DNA of 64,000 bases from Sparassis latifolia. Its lineage: Eukaryota; Basidiomycota; Agaricomycetes; Polyporales; Sparassidaceae. This document shows, piece after piece, positions 34,408 to 45,960 of this stretch. The stretch spans positions 248,001 through 312,000 of the forward strand of contig CM031554.1 of NCBI GenBank assembly GCA_018466975.1. Reading direction: 5' to 3'. Each line of letters begins with the position of its first letter. Position 1 is the stretch's first letter. Below the pieces are notes generated by a model that saw nothing but the letters and a program-made list of their open reading frames with translations, searched no databases and was not told the origin of the DNA. Made by a program: the position numbers and the translations under genes.

Positions 34408-36666
34408 CTAGTTTGGGGAGCCCATTCCTTCAACGCTGTCCTTGGTGCTCCTTGACGGTCCTTCTCCGTTACTCGCTGCGCCTTCAGACGATGGACACCC
34501 TTCAACATCGGGTTCCAACAACCCTGGACCTGGTGGCGCGTGCATATCGAGAGTGTCATTCCGTTCTCCGGGCTCCCTGAGCTTAGCCAGCAGTTCCTTC
34601 AAACTGTCCTTGTCGGACGGGCGTGAAAATCTGTCATCCGTCTCGTACTGAGAGAACAACCCGGTCACCGCTTCTCTCAATCCGCCGTCCCCGAATCCAG
34701 AGTTACGCATGATCAGCCTCTGGAACTTCCACCCAATTTTGAGCATCATGCATAGCTCAGCTATGAACATTTCCGGCTTCTCGAAGAACTTGTGCAGAGT
34801 CTGCATTAGACCAGTTTGTGCGGTGCTGAGATGGGTTTCAGAGACGTGATCGGAAGAGGTGCACTGAAGCAATAGGTCAATGACCTGCAGAAATCTGAAT
34901 CTTCCAAAATTATCATCAACTTTCAGTGCATCTCCATATGATACAATGGCTTGCAGATCTGTGGATCTTTAGTTCATCGCGCATGTTATGAACACGGGGT
35001 ATACATACCACGATCGCTTACCACCACATGATTCCTGATAGGATGAATTATATTGAATGCGAGGTCGCGAATTTTCACGTCCGCATTATTGAGGAATGCG
35101 ACCGCTACGTGGTGAAGATGTTGTGACCGCGTGGTATTGCCAAGCGCATAGTTCAACACACTAAGGAACTGCGATGATTGTTCAACAGACAACCTAGATA
35201 GGCCTTCGTCCGTTGCGATGTCCAGAGCGATATCGGCGAGAGCGTCTGCCGAGCGATCTACTACATCTGTGAAGGAACCATCAGAGGAACCATGAGAGCA
35301 TTGCTTTACAACGTCGAAAAAAATACGCTCGGCATAATGAACATCGGGCATGCTCTGGATGCAGGGCCTGATAACGTTCTTGATGAACTCGTCTTCCTCA
35401 AACGCGCGGTCTGCCGCGGCGAGCATGGATACGTCGAGCATGTTACGTGCGACAGATTCAGCTATGGTGGCATTGTCCCTAAATCTCCAGTTGTAGTCTA
35501 TCGTCCTTGGGATTAATTGTCTGATCACCATCCCCATGCGGTTTATCAGGAAGGAGACGGGAGTGACGAGAGCGAAGATGTGCCTTATGATATTCGGTAA
35601 ATCCAGGGATGTGAAGTGAAAGACGAAGGCGTAGAACTGCTCGACGAAGGGGTAGAACTGCTCGACGAAGGGGTAGAACTGCTCGACGAAGGGGTAGAAC
35701 AGCCCGACGAGGGCGTAGAATGCCAGAGCATGCGGAGACCGGTAAGGGCATTTCGATACAAATGCTGGAAGGATTGTGCTTGTCAGTTGAAGCGCGGCGA
35801 GGATGGTTACGAATCCCGTAGCAACAATTGCGACAGTGCGATGTAATGTCCACAAGAGTTCAAGTAAGTTAGCGAGGAACAGCCAGAGCGCGGCCTGCAA
35901 CAACATGGGTAGCACCATTACGATAATGGCCACGCGCCACTCCGCCAGACCCTCTCTCCGGAACTGCATGACACCACGGCGAGAGACGCTCATATCACTG
36001 AGATATTGATGCAACCACTGTTTGACCAGGATGCCCATAGATGCTGCAGAGAGGCTACAGATTAAACTGGAGAACCAGAGCGAATTGATTCGGATAGAGG
36101 ACGCCGAGATCAATGGTGCTTCCAAGCCCGCAACGGCAGTAGGTGGCAACGGAGGCTGTGTGGAGTTGACGAATCCGGCACTGACTGAAAAACTACTCAG
36201 TTGCGTGGAGATCTGGGCGAGTAATAGTACAGTAGCATCGGCGCTCGGGTTTGATTGTAGTAATTGGTACGATTCGATGTTGAAGGCGGTTAGTACCGAA
36301 GCAAAGAGACCCGCCTGGATGGTTCGTAGTCAGTCGCACTCTCTCATCATGATAAGCCAGAGTGGTCATCGCTATGGTCCGCAGTTGGTGCAATTTACTC
36401 ACAAATACAAGTAATGTATCAATTTCTTCTTTCCAGGTCGCCACCCTCTTTGTATCGTATTCGTTCAGGCCTTTCGCACAAGTTTCCCATGCCTTTGCGA
36501 TTTGTGCGTCAGTGTAGGTCGGGGTACCGAGGTTATCAACGTTCTATAGTATATGAGCAAAGAAAGTATCGTGAGCCATAATTAGTCTAAGTCCCTATAC
36601 GCCTGTTAAGTGAACACGAACGTCGGTCTTGGTATCAGGTTTCTGCTCTTCAGTAGGCGAAGACAT
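34408..36666 (-). CDS. DUF6535 membrane protein 2
   Basis: Exons 36666-36622, 36543-36403, 36314-35009 and 34958-34408 give 680 residues with an intact frame. The DUF6535 core is complete (TWKEEIDTLLVFAGLFASVLTAFN, INSLWFSSLICSLSAASMGILVKQWL, LFLANLLELLW). Unlike its paralogues it has a heptad FYPFVEQ repeated about three and a half times after the fourth membrane segment, encoded by 21-bp tandem repeats at about 35629-35716. The first intron has a GTTCGT donor. The C-terminus is Ser/Glu/Pro-rich. Function unknown. Confidence 0.85.
35629..35716 (-). repeat. 21-bp tandem repeat inside DUF6535 gene 2
   Basis: GGTAGAACTGCTCGACGAAGG repeated about four times, in frame, adding FYPFVEQ units next to a membrane segment. 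Absent from the other three DUF6535 genes. Confidence 0.85.
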
Positions 36667-37365
36667 GCTTGGCTTGCGAGTTGGGGGTGGGAGGGTGGGG
36701 GTAGAGGTGAAGGAGCAATTCAATGATGTACTTTTAAAACCAGTGGCTCCAATGGGTTGACAAATGATTCATGCTTCCATTCGAGGCTGAACCACAGCCA
36801 TCAGCGTTAAAGCTTTGAGGACTGTAAAGTTCTGATCTATACAAAAGTGAACACAAATACCACAACCAATGCCGTGTCCCTACCTCAACAAAGTTCGATA
36901 CCTCTACTGGGATATTCGCACGCCGATATAGAGAAGTGCATGTTGCCAGATGTCTGGGGCTGGTCATATGCACAAATCGAATGGTCGTCCCACGACGGGC
37001 TAAACGCTCAAAGTTCTATGTCAATAGGTCATAGAAGGCCACCGCTCCACCAGAATAAGAACAAATGAACAAAGTCGATAGAACTATTAGAGACGCCCGA
37101 TGCCCTCCGTGCAACCGCAAAGGATGGCTGCCTGCCTGCAAACGAGCATGCGAGGTTAAGTTACCCATCGCGGGAAGAAGACCACCAGTAGAAAGCGGTA
37201 ATTCCGAATATCATTCATCCCCCTGCCTGACAGGTGGAGGTATCAATCGAACTGCCGGGCCCCTGCAGCATAGCGAGGCGTCACCTTAGGTTAATACCTT
37301 CTAGAGAATCAGCTGTGATAGCAAATAGCTAAATGCCGCGCAGGAAAGCCTCGGAACTTCTCTGG
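36667..37365. other. Intergenic, nothing recognised
   Basis: Upstream of DUF6535 gene 2; no gene seen. Confidence 0.4.
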
Positions 37366-37373
37366 GGCAGAGC
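37366..37373. repeat. Target site duplication GGCAGAGC, left
   Basis: Identical to 38101-38108. Confidence 0.75.
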
Positions 37374-38100
37374 AGGACCTCGGAAAATAGCCTGACCAAC
37401 CCTTATGCTTTCACGGACAAATTTGGCCGAAAAATACGCTCAACTCTTATCCAATCCAGACAAATCGGACCAAATTCTGCTCGAAGCCTTATGCCTCAGT
37501 CCAGACAAGCGTGGGGGGTTGAACCCTAACCCTTATACCTCGGTCCGACCATGAGCCGCTCGTTTGACAGCGCTGAGCGCCTAGCGATCGTTTCCTGCGC
37601 GCTTAGCGATCGTTTCCCGTGCTCTGAGTTGCTCGTCAACTGTACCCTTCAAATACTTAGTCCTATCCTACGGCTTTCGTTCACTGACTTCTAATATAGA
37701 GCTCCGACATGTTCGTCCGCTGGCTACAAAATCTGAAGATTCTCAATTCCGCGGTGCTGGAACTCCAGAAGTTGAGGCGCAGGGGTACCAAGGAGATAGG
37801 TGATGCAACCGGCTAGTTTCTCAGAGCTTTCCTCTCGCAGTTGGCGTAGTACAGCATACAATATGATTTCTTAGAGCCTTATCCGGCCGTCCGGACAAAA
37901 ATTGAGATTTTCGAAGCCTTATCTATCGATCCGGACAAAAAGTCGGTTCACAGAACCCATATGCCCAATCCAGACATATTATCATAAAACCGCTGGACCC
38001 TCACGATTTCACGGACAAAAACCTCGAATTTTGGGTTTCGGCGCTTAGACATTTTGACCTCTCCTGGATAAGGGTTATTTGGCGTATTTTCCGAGGTCCT
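37374..38100. mobile_element. 727-bp TIR element with 8-bp target duplication (hAT-like MITE)
   Basis: Left end AGGACCTCGGAAAATA and right end its exact inverse, with a second inverted match AACCCTTAT just inside. Flanked by GGCAGAGC at 37366-37373 and 38101-38108. Inside, a degenerate motif of the form CTTAT(N7-8)TCCGGACAAA recurs about eight times. There is no transposase. An 8-bp duplication is typical of hAT elements, but the terminus does not match the usual CAGGG start, so the superfamily is open. Confidence 0.75.
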
Positions 38101-38108
38101 GGCAGAGC
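38101..38108. repeat. Target site duplication GGCAGAGC, right
   Basis: Identical to 37366-37373. Confidence 0.75.
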
Positions 38109-38129
38109 ACAAGCAGACACGCAGACACG

Positions 38130-38830
38130 CACAACTCCAATATGGGAATCCTAGGTGGCCTACGAGAAAATCGAAGTCGATGCGGCGTCAGTTCAGACCA
38201 GCTGAGACAACTGCAGCGGAGTCTCGAAGTCAGCTTAGTATGAGCGAGAACGCATGACTGCAACGCGCACGGAGAGAAAGCAGCGTGTACACAATGCGAG
38301 ATGCGGAAGGGCATCGACCATATCCACCACATATGGGCTTCTGCAAGTTAACGACCAAGATATGAGGAATAGAAACACCGGAAACACTCAAATTTAAGGT
38401 GCGAAGCTCCGGCGGGTCGGAGGAATATCCCTGCGTTCGTGTCACCGCTCTGCTGCAGTGCAGTCCAGCGATTAGTAGTATGCGTCAGACGAACATGGGA
38501 GGACAAGTCATTACCATGCGCGGAAATGAGAACATAACGAGTTCTTCGAAGATCAAACCACCAATACAGCGGAAGGCGGCACGTCCAAGACGCTTTCGGA
38601 GTCAGACAGACTCCGTTCACGACATGCGGCTAGAGAGAGGATTCGAGGAACGGGTACAACGATAATGGGCCACAGGCGACAGCGCCACTGCCAGTGGGGA
38701 GCAGATTGCGACGCAGAAGTTTGGCATACAACGAGCATTGCCGTTACTGCACGTGAGACACCATGCAGACATAGGCAACGAGAAAGATGGACAATATCGG
38801 CTCACCAGAGACTCAGGTGCAGAGACACAG
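38130..38830 (-). other. Possible F-box/LRR remnant
   Basis: Minus-strand fragments such as TTNRWTALQQSG and PELRTLNLSVSGVSIPHIL look like the wall-of-repeats part of F-box proteins but lie in different frames. A related stretch (around ACCAATACRRCGGAAGGC) is found near 49560, so both may be debris of one family. Weak. Confidence 0.25.
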
Positions 38831-39252
38831 TAGATCAATTAATATGGAGATCATTTCAATGCAGGGAAAGTGACCTGCAAAGCCGCCATGTTGGTTTCAG
38901 AGCATTTCAGCGGAAGTACTATTATTGAATACTCACTCACATAGTACATACTTACTGAGGCGGAATTGGAGCCTGTCGACGCGCCTGACTACTGTCGCCG
39001 AGCATCAAGTCCTTCTGTGTATTATCGTTTACCAATTACCATTAGATCCATGGGCACCACCGTCGTGGTCGTGGTCGTGGTCGTGACCAGGCGGGGACGC
39101 GTCGCCGACGCTGGGGACGATCACGTCAGCGACGCGACCAGAGGGTGACTGGGCCTTGGCGGACACGGTCTGCCAATCACTGACATGTCTTGTCTATCAG
39201 CGCTGTCAGCAACCATATCTCCTCCCTCTCGTAGCCTCCTCTCTGTGCCACC
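38831..39252. promoter_or_regulatory. Upstream region of glycosidase copy 2
   Basis: No coding frame. ACGTCA-type half-sites and a GTCGTG repeat near 39061-39085. The ATG at 39253 has a good context (GCCACCATGA). Confidence 0.35.
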
Positions 39253-42048
39253 ATGAAGCGCGTACTCGCGCACGCCGTTCTGTTCCTCGCCGCCGCGCGC
39301 GCTGCTGCGCAGAACCTCACCGGCACCCAGCTCGACGCCGTTATCGCCGTTCTCCAGGCAAACGCGCAGCAAACGTGAGTTCTTTCATCTATTTCGCTTT
39401 CATGTACTCTGTTTGCAAATCGTTTTGGTAGTCTATTAGTATCTGTTTTGTTGCGACTCCGCTCGAGCCGTGACTGCTGCACCGTCTGCGGACGTTCTGT
39501 GGCGGGCATGCGGTGGAGATGGCGTGAGTGCTACTGTATATTGCCAGAGGATTTCCCACTCTACTGATCAGGTCGACGGGAATCGGAATCCCTCTGTCTC
39601 AGTGGAGCTGGTGTGTTCTCGCTTGCCGCAGATGGGAGAACTGGTGTTCGCGACGGGAGATCGTAGGAGGTGGAGCTCCATAGCGCTGTGGTCGACGTCT
39701 CTCTGCAGGGCTACTTCTGCGACAGGGTACTCACGTTGAGCGTGTCGTCGCGTCGTGCCCATCACGTTCGCCGCTGCGTAGCTTCACTTCCTCTGCTGCC
39801 GCTACTGCACTCCTAGTTTTTCTCGTGAATTTGCTGAGTGCCTTGTAAGGCAGAGCCCACGAGACGCAGCTTACTCTCCGCGAGCGTCAATCCTCTGGCG
39901 GCATTGCAGCCTTGCCTTCAGGCACCACGCATACCGCTCAATTGCACAACAAGCGCTTCTCCTTTGTTCTACCTCTTCCTTATCTAACGCTGACACCCGC
40001 CCCCCAGCTGGGAACTCGGCACCGAGTGCGAAGCCCTAACCGAATATTATGCACCCAGCTACGCAGTCTTCAACGCTTCCTCCCTCTCCCCTTCGGCACC
40101 CGCACCAGCGTCTCTAACACCAGTGCTCAGCATAGCGCACAACGTCATAGCGAATCGGTCCGCGTCGAACTCGAACAAGACGGGACCCCAGCCGCTGGTG
40201 TACGTCTCCGGCGGCGCCGCGGGCGACCCGGCCAGTATTGGCGTTGCGGTCCTCCTTGCGAACCTTACCGGCCAGCAGGCGGAGGACGGGCTGGACTATG
40301 CGGGGGCGGCGAGGGACCAGTTGGCGTATTTGTTGCAGGACGTGCCGCGCACAGGGGACGGCGCGATTTCGCATCGGGTGGAGGAGGTGCAGCTGTGGTG
40401 AGTTTTCGGCCGGTGTATGCCCCTTTTTTGCATTTTTTTTCTCGTCTTTCCTTCTTTTTGCTTATTTGTTGTTGGATGGGACTGCGCGCATTGGTCTGGT
40501 GCGTCGCGAGTTACGTGTGTGAGCTGGCGACTCGGACGCCCCCGGTTCCGCTCTCGGGATTGGGGGACTGTCCGTGGGGTTGCTTGGGCGGCGTGTCGTC
40601 GCCTGGGTATATGCGCTGATGCTGAAGGCAGGGCCTTCATGTTATAACGCCACTGCAGTGTGGCCTTGAGATATTTGCTTGATGCCTAACACGCATACAC
40701 CCGTACTGTGATTTCCGGTGCGCGATGCTGCAGGATACCTTCCCGCCTGGACGTCTCTCAGCGCACCGCCGCCGCAAATTCTTCTGACTCTCGACTCACC
40801 CATGCATTCGCTCACTCACCGTACTCTACAGGTCGGACTCGGTGTACATGGTCCCGCCATTCCTCGCGTACTACGGCGCGACGGCAGGGAACGCGAGTCT
40901 GCTCACGGAGGCGTACACGCAGGTGAAGCTCTATCGGCAGTATCTGTTCAATGGGAACGTGAGTCTGTGGCGGCATATTGTGTTGGGGAACCAAACGGAT
41001 GCGGGGCACTGGTCGACGGGTGAGTGCGATGTTATCATTAGTTTTGGATGTCTGCGGTTTTTGTCCATGATCTCGGCCGTGCGTGGTGTTCGGAGGGCTT
41101 TTTACTTGGTTTTGGATGCCTTGCTGTTCACGGAGATAGAGCGAGCTAATGCCGTGTCCGCCCTGAAACGATGATCACTATTGATCCTCGCACTTCCACT
41201 CTAATGTTGTGAAATGTCTTTTTTTGCCATGTTGCCGTTGCGAGATGCCTAGGCTGTTGCTGTCCTCTTCACCCTGCTTTATGCCCGGAATTGGCACTGA
41301 CCGATATTACCGTCTAGGCAACGCGTGGGCAGCGGCAGGGATGGTGCGCGTGCTCGGTACGATCCAGCACTCGGCGTACGCAGGGTCGATGCGGAGCCAG
41401 ACGAACGACCTCGTGGCGTGGGTGGGCGAGATCCACAAGGGCATGTACACGCGGCAACAGGCGAGCGGGCTGTTCACAAACTACGCGGACGAGGGCTCGA
41501 CGTTCGAGGACGCATCGAGCGCGGCGCTCCTCGCGAGCACCGTCTACCGCCTCGCGCTCCTCGCGGACGTGGGCACGTACATCTCACATGCGGAGCGCGC
41601 GCGCGTGGCGCTATCGGCGGCGGGCGATAACGGGATAAGCAGTAGCTCAAGTAGTTCCAGCAGTGCCAATACTAGCGCCAGCGCCAGCAGCGACTCCAGC
41701 CCGAGCGCCACCATCGCGAACACAAACTCGACTGCCACGTCCTCGCTCCCTGCGTCTACCTCCACGCCCTCCGCGTCCCCATCTTACTCCGCGATGGCTG
41801 GCCTCGCGCACTTCACGAACCAGGGCTACCTCACGCCCGTCGTGGACCCATACAGCTGGGGTGCGCAGGCTTCCCCGGGCGCCGTGTCACCCGAGGGCCA
41901 GGCGTTCGTCGTCGAGATGCAGTCGGCGTGGCGCGACTGGGTGCTCGCGGGTGCGCCGAGCGCGAGTGCGGCGCTGCCGCGCGCGGTGACGGCCTGGGGA
42001 TGGGTTGTGGGTGCGTCTGTGGGGGTTGTGCTCATGTGGGGCGCGTAG
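39253..42048 (+). CDS. GPI-anchored six-hairpin glycosidase-like protein, copy 2
   Basis: Exons 39253-39374, 40008-40397, 40832-41019 and 41318-42048 give 476 residues. All three intron positions and phases match copy 1 at 17304, but the introns are much longer (about 630, 430 and 300 bases). Signal peptide MKRVLAHAVLFLAAARAAAQ, then WELGTECEALTEYYAPSY, LWSDSVYMVPPFLAYYGA and GNAWAAAGMVRVLGTIQHS as in GH88/GH105-type barrels (family assignment tentative). Before the last conserved block (HFTNQGYLTPVVDPY) there is a roughly 50-residue Ser/Thr/Ala-rich insert. The C-terminus ends in a hydrophobic WGWVVGASVGVVLMWGA after a small-residue region, a typical GPI-attachment signal. This suggests cell-wall or membrane anchoring with an O-glycosylated stalk. 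Confidence 0.8.
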
Positions 42049-42940
42049 GTGGGTGGGCTGGGGTTGCTATCGTGGGTGGGAGCGATCTATGGTGGTTGTT
42101 GTACGAGCATTTTATGGGTGCTTTTTTAGGTGATTTTGTGATATTGGATACAGACATTGGGTGGTTCGATGTAGTACGTTTCCTCTCAAAATACTCCGCG
42201 GCTCACGTTGTGAATAGAGCGGACGCGATAAAACTAGTTGGACGTGACTACATACAGGGCGGCTCCTACTCTATAGCAATCAGATATCGGACGTGCTAGT
42301 GAAGCAGTTCTGCTAGCGGAAAATGACATTGGTACGCGGTTAAATCTAAAAATACGAAGTGCCGACAGACGCGTAGGACAGGTGATGATATTGTGAAGGA
42401 GAAGAGCACCAAGGTCGCACCAAGCAATTTGAAGAGGTGGTGAGGATGGTGTCAGTATGTTTAAACCTCATAGGAAATGTCCTTGCGGCAGGATGGTATC
42501 CTAAACATCTTGCTGGACGATGGTGTTGGGCATCCCTCGCTGTGACAATTCGCTTTGCGTTGTTGGATGATTCTGGAGTTGACTGGTGTAGCGTACACTC
42601 TCTTCAGTTCTTGTAAACAACCGCTCAATGGGCAATTTATCCCATGTTTTTCTGACACTAGGTTGCAGCTTGATCAAGGCAGGGTCGATAAGTTCGCCCC
42701 TCGCTTTGCCAGGTGGATGATGGACTGGATCACGGCGCACTGAGGACACTGACGAGATCTAGAGCAGCGCCCACATCGGTCGATCACCAAAGTGGGTCCT
42801 TCCTGAGACATCGTTTGCAGCCTGCCCAACTTCTAGTACGTGCATCAGTATTATCCTTCTTCAAGATGCGATTGCTCTGCCTGGCACTTCCGAGACGTGT
42901 TGGTCACTCGTCGAAAAATGTGATGTCTCCGTCTGAGACT
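42049..42940. other. Intergenic, nothing recognised
   Basis: No gene seen between the glycosidase and the duplicated F-box-linked block. Confidence 0.35.
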
Positions 42941-42949
42941 CTGGTACTG

Positions 42950-43490
42950 CATCTATTGCTTCTCCGAAACGCGATGGGGCCGTCTGGGACGCCTGAGTTC
43001 TGCATATGGCTTCTACGTGCCCAGAAGAATGTGGTGACTCGCCGTCTGGACTCTGTGTACGAGAGGTGAGAGAAGTGACGCGCAAGGGTGCTGAGCCGCT
43101 CCTCTTGAATTTATGCTGTACGGGCAACGCATGTCGTTAATATGCTGGAGATCCGTTTACTTCGTAGTTATGGCCACAGTCAAGGCCACGGCCGCAGCTA
43201 TGGTCCACACGTACGAGGCGAGAATGCTGCAAAGCTCTAATCTATAAGTAGTGCTCCTGTGCAAAGAGAAACGTGCCTGCTTAGCTCGAAATCGGAAAAT
43301 TAATCGATAGCAAGAAGAGTTGGAAGAGGAAGTGTGACCTTGGCTGCGTAGCATATGGTCTTCGTTCGGCCTCTGAAGTTCTAAATGGGAAGTAAGGAAT
43401 GTGCAATCCATCAAGATTTGGTACGGATCAGGCAGCTCAAGCAATTGTGCATTGAACGCCAGGCGCCATGATTGGACAGACCTTGACAAA
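42950..43490. repeat. Conserved block downstream of F-box gene B (duplicate of 22720-23400)
   Basis: Same blocks in the same order and at similar distance from the F-box stop codon as in copy A. Confidence 0.6.
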
Positions 43491-44140
43491 AAATGAATCG
43501 TACTTCAGAAAAATGACACTAATGGGAAAGTGTACCAGTGCAGAACCGCACAAATTCGAATATTCACCGCGTGATAAGTAGCAGAGTCGTCCTCTCAGAG
43601 TCCCATCGGTTTACATTCGAAACCACCGCGTGCAAATCCGAGCGCGCGCTCGGAAAGCACAAGCAAACTTGATACTATCTGGCCATTCTCCCAGGTTGCG
43701 TGGGGATATTGGAGGTCATCAGCTTGCCAGTCGTGTCACTGCCGTTCACCAGGTATGTGGTCGAGTTCAAACTTCACATTGGCGGAAGGAGATGTTATCC
43801 AGGTCAGGTGATGGGTGACATGTCGCGACTGTGACAACGCGACTTCGCCCTCTGTCGAGCTCGAGTCTCTGTTCTGTTCTAGAAGCTTACGAAAATTGAC
43901 TCGGACTAGAAATCAGGACCAGCTACTGCGTATGTTGCAGCCATATAATCCACTGGATCGCTCGTGCCGGTCCGAGTCGTGCCAATGTCGAGCGCGCTGA
44001 TCGCGGCATAGCCTCCGTCTTGGTGCAGTAATTCGCTAGTCTCGCTACGAACGTCATTTGTAGTGTAATCCGGACATCAACCACGGCACGAATTTGGCTA
44101 ACAATAAGGAATGCAGGTACTTTATAGATTGACACCGAAC
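43491..44140. other. Downstream flank of F-box gene B
   Basis: Partly alignable to 23400-23800 (CATAGCCTCCGTCT, TGTAGTGTAA motifs); no gene recognised. Confidence 0.4.
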
Positions 44141-45622
44141 TCACTTTGGCGCGAATGTCATCCTTAGACGGCCACCCAGATGTCGACGTTCGTCAACAGA
44201 CTTCCTCTCCTCTAAACATGCACGAGAATCAGACCACGAGAAATGCTTCAGATCCGGTTTCCCTGTGAACCAAGCGCGATCTGTCTCTGCGATGGGCTCA
44301 GAAGTGCAGATACGGAGTTCCTCGAGGGCGGAAGGCTGTTGGCTGCCCACCTCCATCTCCGGCTGGGATGGGGAAGAGTTAGAGCCCTTCGAATGATGGC
44401 GCCCAACAACAAGCTGGCGGAGCTCAACGACAGGAACAGAGAGGTGTTGAAGGTGTATCTCCACACTAATCAGGCGAGAAGACTTCATCGGCGCCCCATC
44501 CTCCCAGTCGCCAGCGAGTTTGATGAGCTTGGAGATCTTATCACGAAAATTCATGAAGTCCACCCATTTGAACCTGAAGTCATCAATAAAGTCCAACAAG
44601 TGTGGGTCATTCATCACCCAACTGTTGTCGCAACACACCCTGAACCTCTGAAGTTGAGGGAAGTGGCGGTGGTGGTCGCGCTCGACAGAGCCGACACTGT
44701 CAAACATATCACAATACATATAGGGACCAGTGCACAAAATGGACGACAGTTTCGGAGCCTCCATCGTGTTCATGAATGCAACAATACAGTCGAGATGCAC
44801 AGCTTGAAAGTGGATCTTTTTCAGTGCCGATAGGATCGCTCGATCGGAATGTGGTAGGATGCTATAGACACTCCAGGCGATGCGTATTCCCGGATCGATG
44901 ATGCAGAGGTGTTCCAAATGAGGCAGGGGAGCTAGGGCATTCAGTAAGGCCAATGGCTGCGGACGATCCCAGCCCAATAATCGATATAAAGTTAATCCTC
45001 CCAGATGGACCCTCGTCAATGCTGGAAAATGCTGGTGGAACGGAAAACCAGATGGAAGGCAGGGAAAATTGAGGAGGACCAAGCGGCGGAGTCTTTGGGC
45101 AGTCACTTTCAGATCGTACTCTCCGAAAGTCATATAGTGGGCCACACTCAAGCTCAAATCCTCCAAGGCCAGTAAGCTTGATGGCCAACCAGATAGGGCA
45201 TCCTTCATCTCAGAATAATCTCGCAGGGAGAGACGCATAGTTCCCCAGCGGTCGGTGTGAGGGGCGAGCACGTGCATTGCGGTTTGGATTGCACTTGGTA
45301 GAGTCTTCGGTGAAACCGAGTAGAATCGGAGATCAAGCATGCGACGGCGAGAGCGGGAGAGCCAGTTATTGAGATGACACTTGGATATGACGCCGCTGTC
45401 CATCACAAGCCGAGTCCATAGCGAAGAAGTCTCGAGTGCAATGGTCCTCCACCGCCAACATACAGAGGCGATGCAGTCAACGAATTCCTTGTGGCCCCGG
45501 TCGATACTGAGATATACAGCTATAAAGACGAGCCTCAGGATCTCCGGCGCAACGCGGGTACTAGGTGCCACTAGGACATTGTCAACGCCGACCGTGTGTG
45601 AGTCTTCAGTGTTGTCTTCCAT
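44141..45622 (-). CDS. F-box protein B
   Basis: Single-exon gene of 493 codons starting MEDNTEDSHTVGVD. F-box at about residues 22-70: RVAPEILRLVFIAVYLSIDRG, FVDCIASVCWRWRTIALETSSLWTRL. It is followed by WLSRSRRRMLDLRF, leucine-rich segments and the C-terminal LRMTFAPK. Colinear with gene A over its whole length, with most variation in the middle of the repeat region. The expected role is a substrate adaptor of an SCF ubiquitin ligase; target unknown. It sits about 2.1 kb from glycosidase copy 2, and gene A is about 4.7 kb from copy 1, so the pair was duplicated together. Confidence 0.85.
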   Translation of the reverse strand: MEDNTEDSHTVGVDNVLVAPSTRVAPEILRLVFIAVYLSIDRGHKEFVDCIASVCWRWRTIALETSSLWTRLVMDSGVISKCHLNNWLSRSRRRMLDLRFYSVSPKTLPSAIQTAMHVLAPHTDRWGTMRLSLRDYSEMKDALSGWPSSLLALEDLSLSVAHYMTFGEYDLKVTAQRLRRLVLLNFPCLPSGFPFHQHFPALTRVHLGGLTLYRLLGWDRPQPLALLNALAPLPHLEHLCIIDPGIRIAWSVYSILPHSDRAILSALKKIHFQAVHLDCIVAFMNTMEAPKLSSILCTGPYMYCDMFDSVGSVERDHHRHFPQLQRFRVCCDNSWVMNDPHLLDFIDDFRFKWVDFMNFRDKISKLIKLAGDWEDGAPMKSSRLISVEIHLQHLSVPVVELRQLVVGRHHSKGSNSSPSQPEMEVGSQQPSALEELRICTSEPIAETDRAWFTGKPDLKHFSWSDSRACLEERKSVDERRHLGGRLRMTFAPK

Positions 45623-45654
45623 GTTAAGTCTAGCAAAAAATGACCTGTTCTATG

Positions 45655-45960
45655 TTTCTATGTTTTGAGTCTTCCGATGTGCGATAGATATTGAGCACCT
45701 TGCCACAGCTGGCGTCCGATTGTGAGGTCGCTGGTGGCACGAGAGAGAGCACCAATTATCCTGATACGTGACACGAAATTAGCTGGGGCTTTAGGAGAGT
45801 TCTCAGTCTGGATATGATACCTTCTTATTTAGTGTCTTCCTGGCGAACGAACACTTTCGAAATGAGCCTGATGAGGTGACAGGTTGAATAGCCAACATGC
45901 GTGCTAAGCGCCGCCGCTGTCTTCCGTGTTCCTTCAAACACCTTTTCCTTAAGAGGATAC
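45655..45960. repeat. Upstream block of F-box gene B
   Basis: Third copy of the block seen at 25340-25760 and 25905-26350 (CTGGCGTCCGATTGTGAGGT, CTCAGTCTGGAT, ACTTTCGAAATGAG). Confidence 0.6.
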
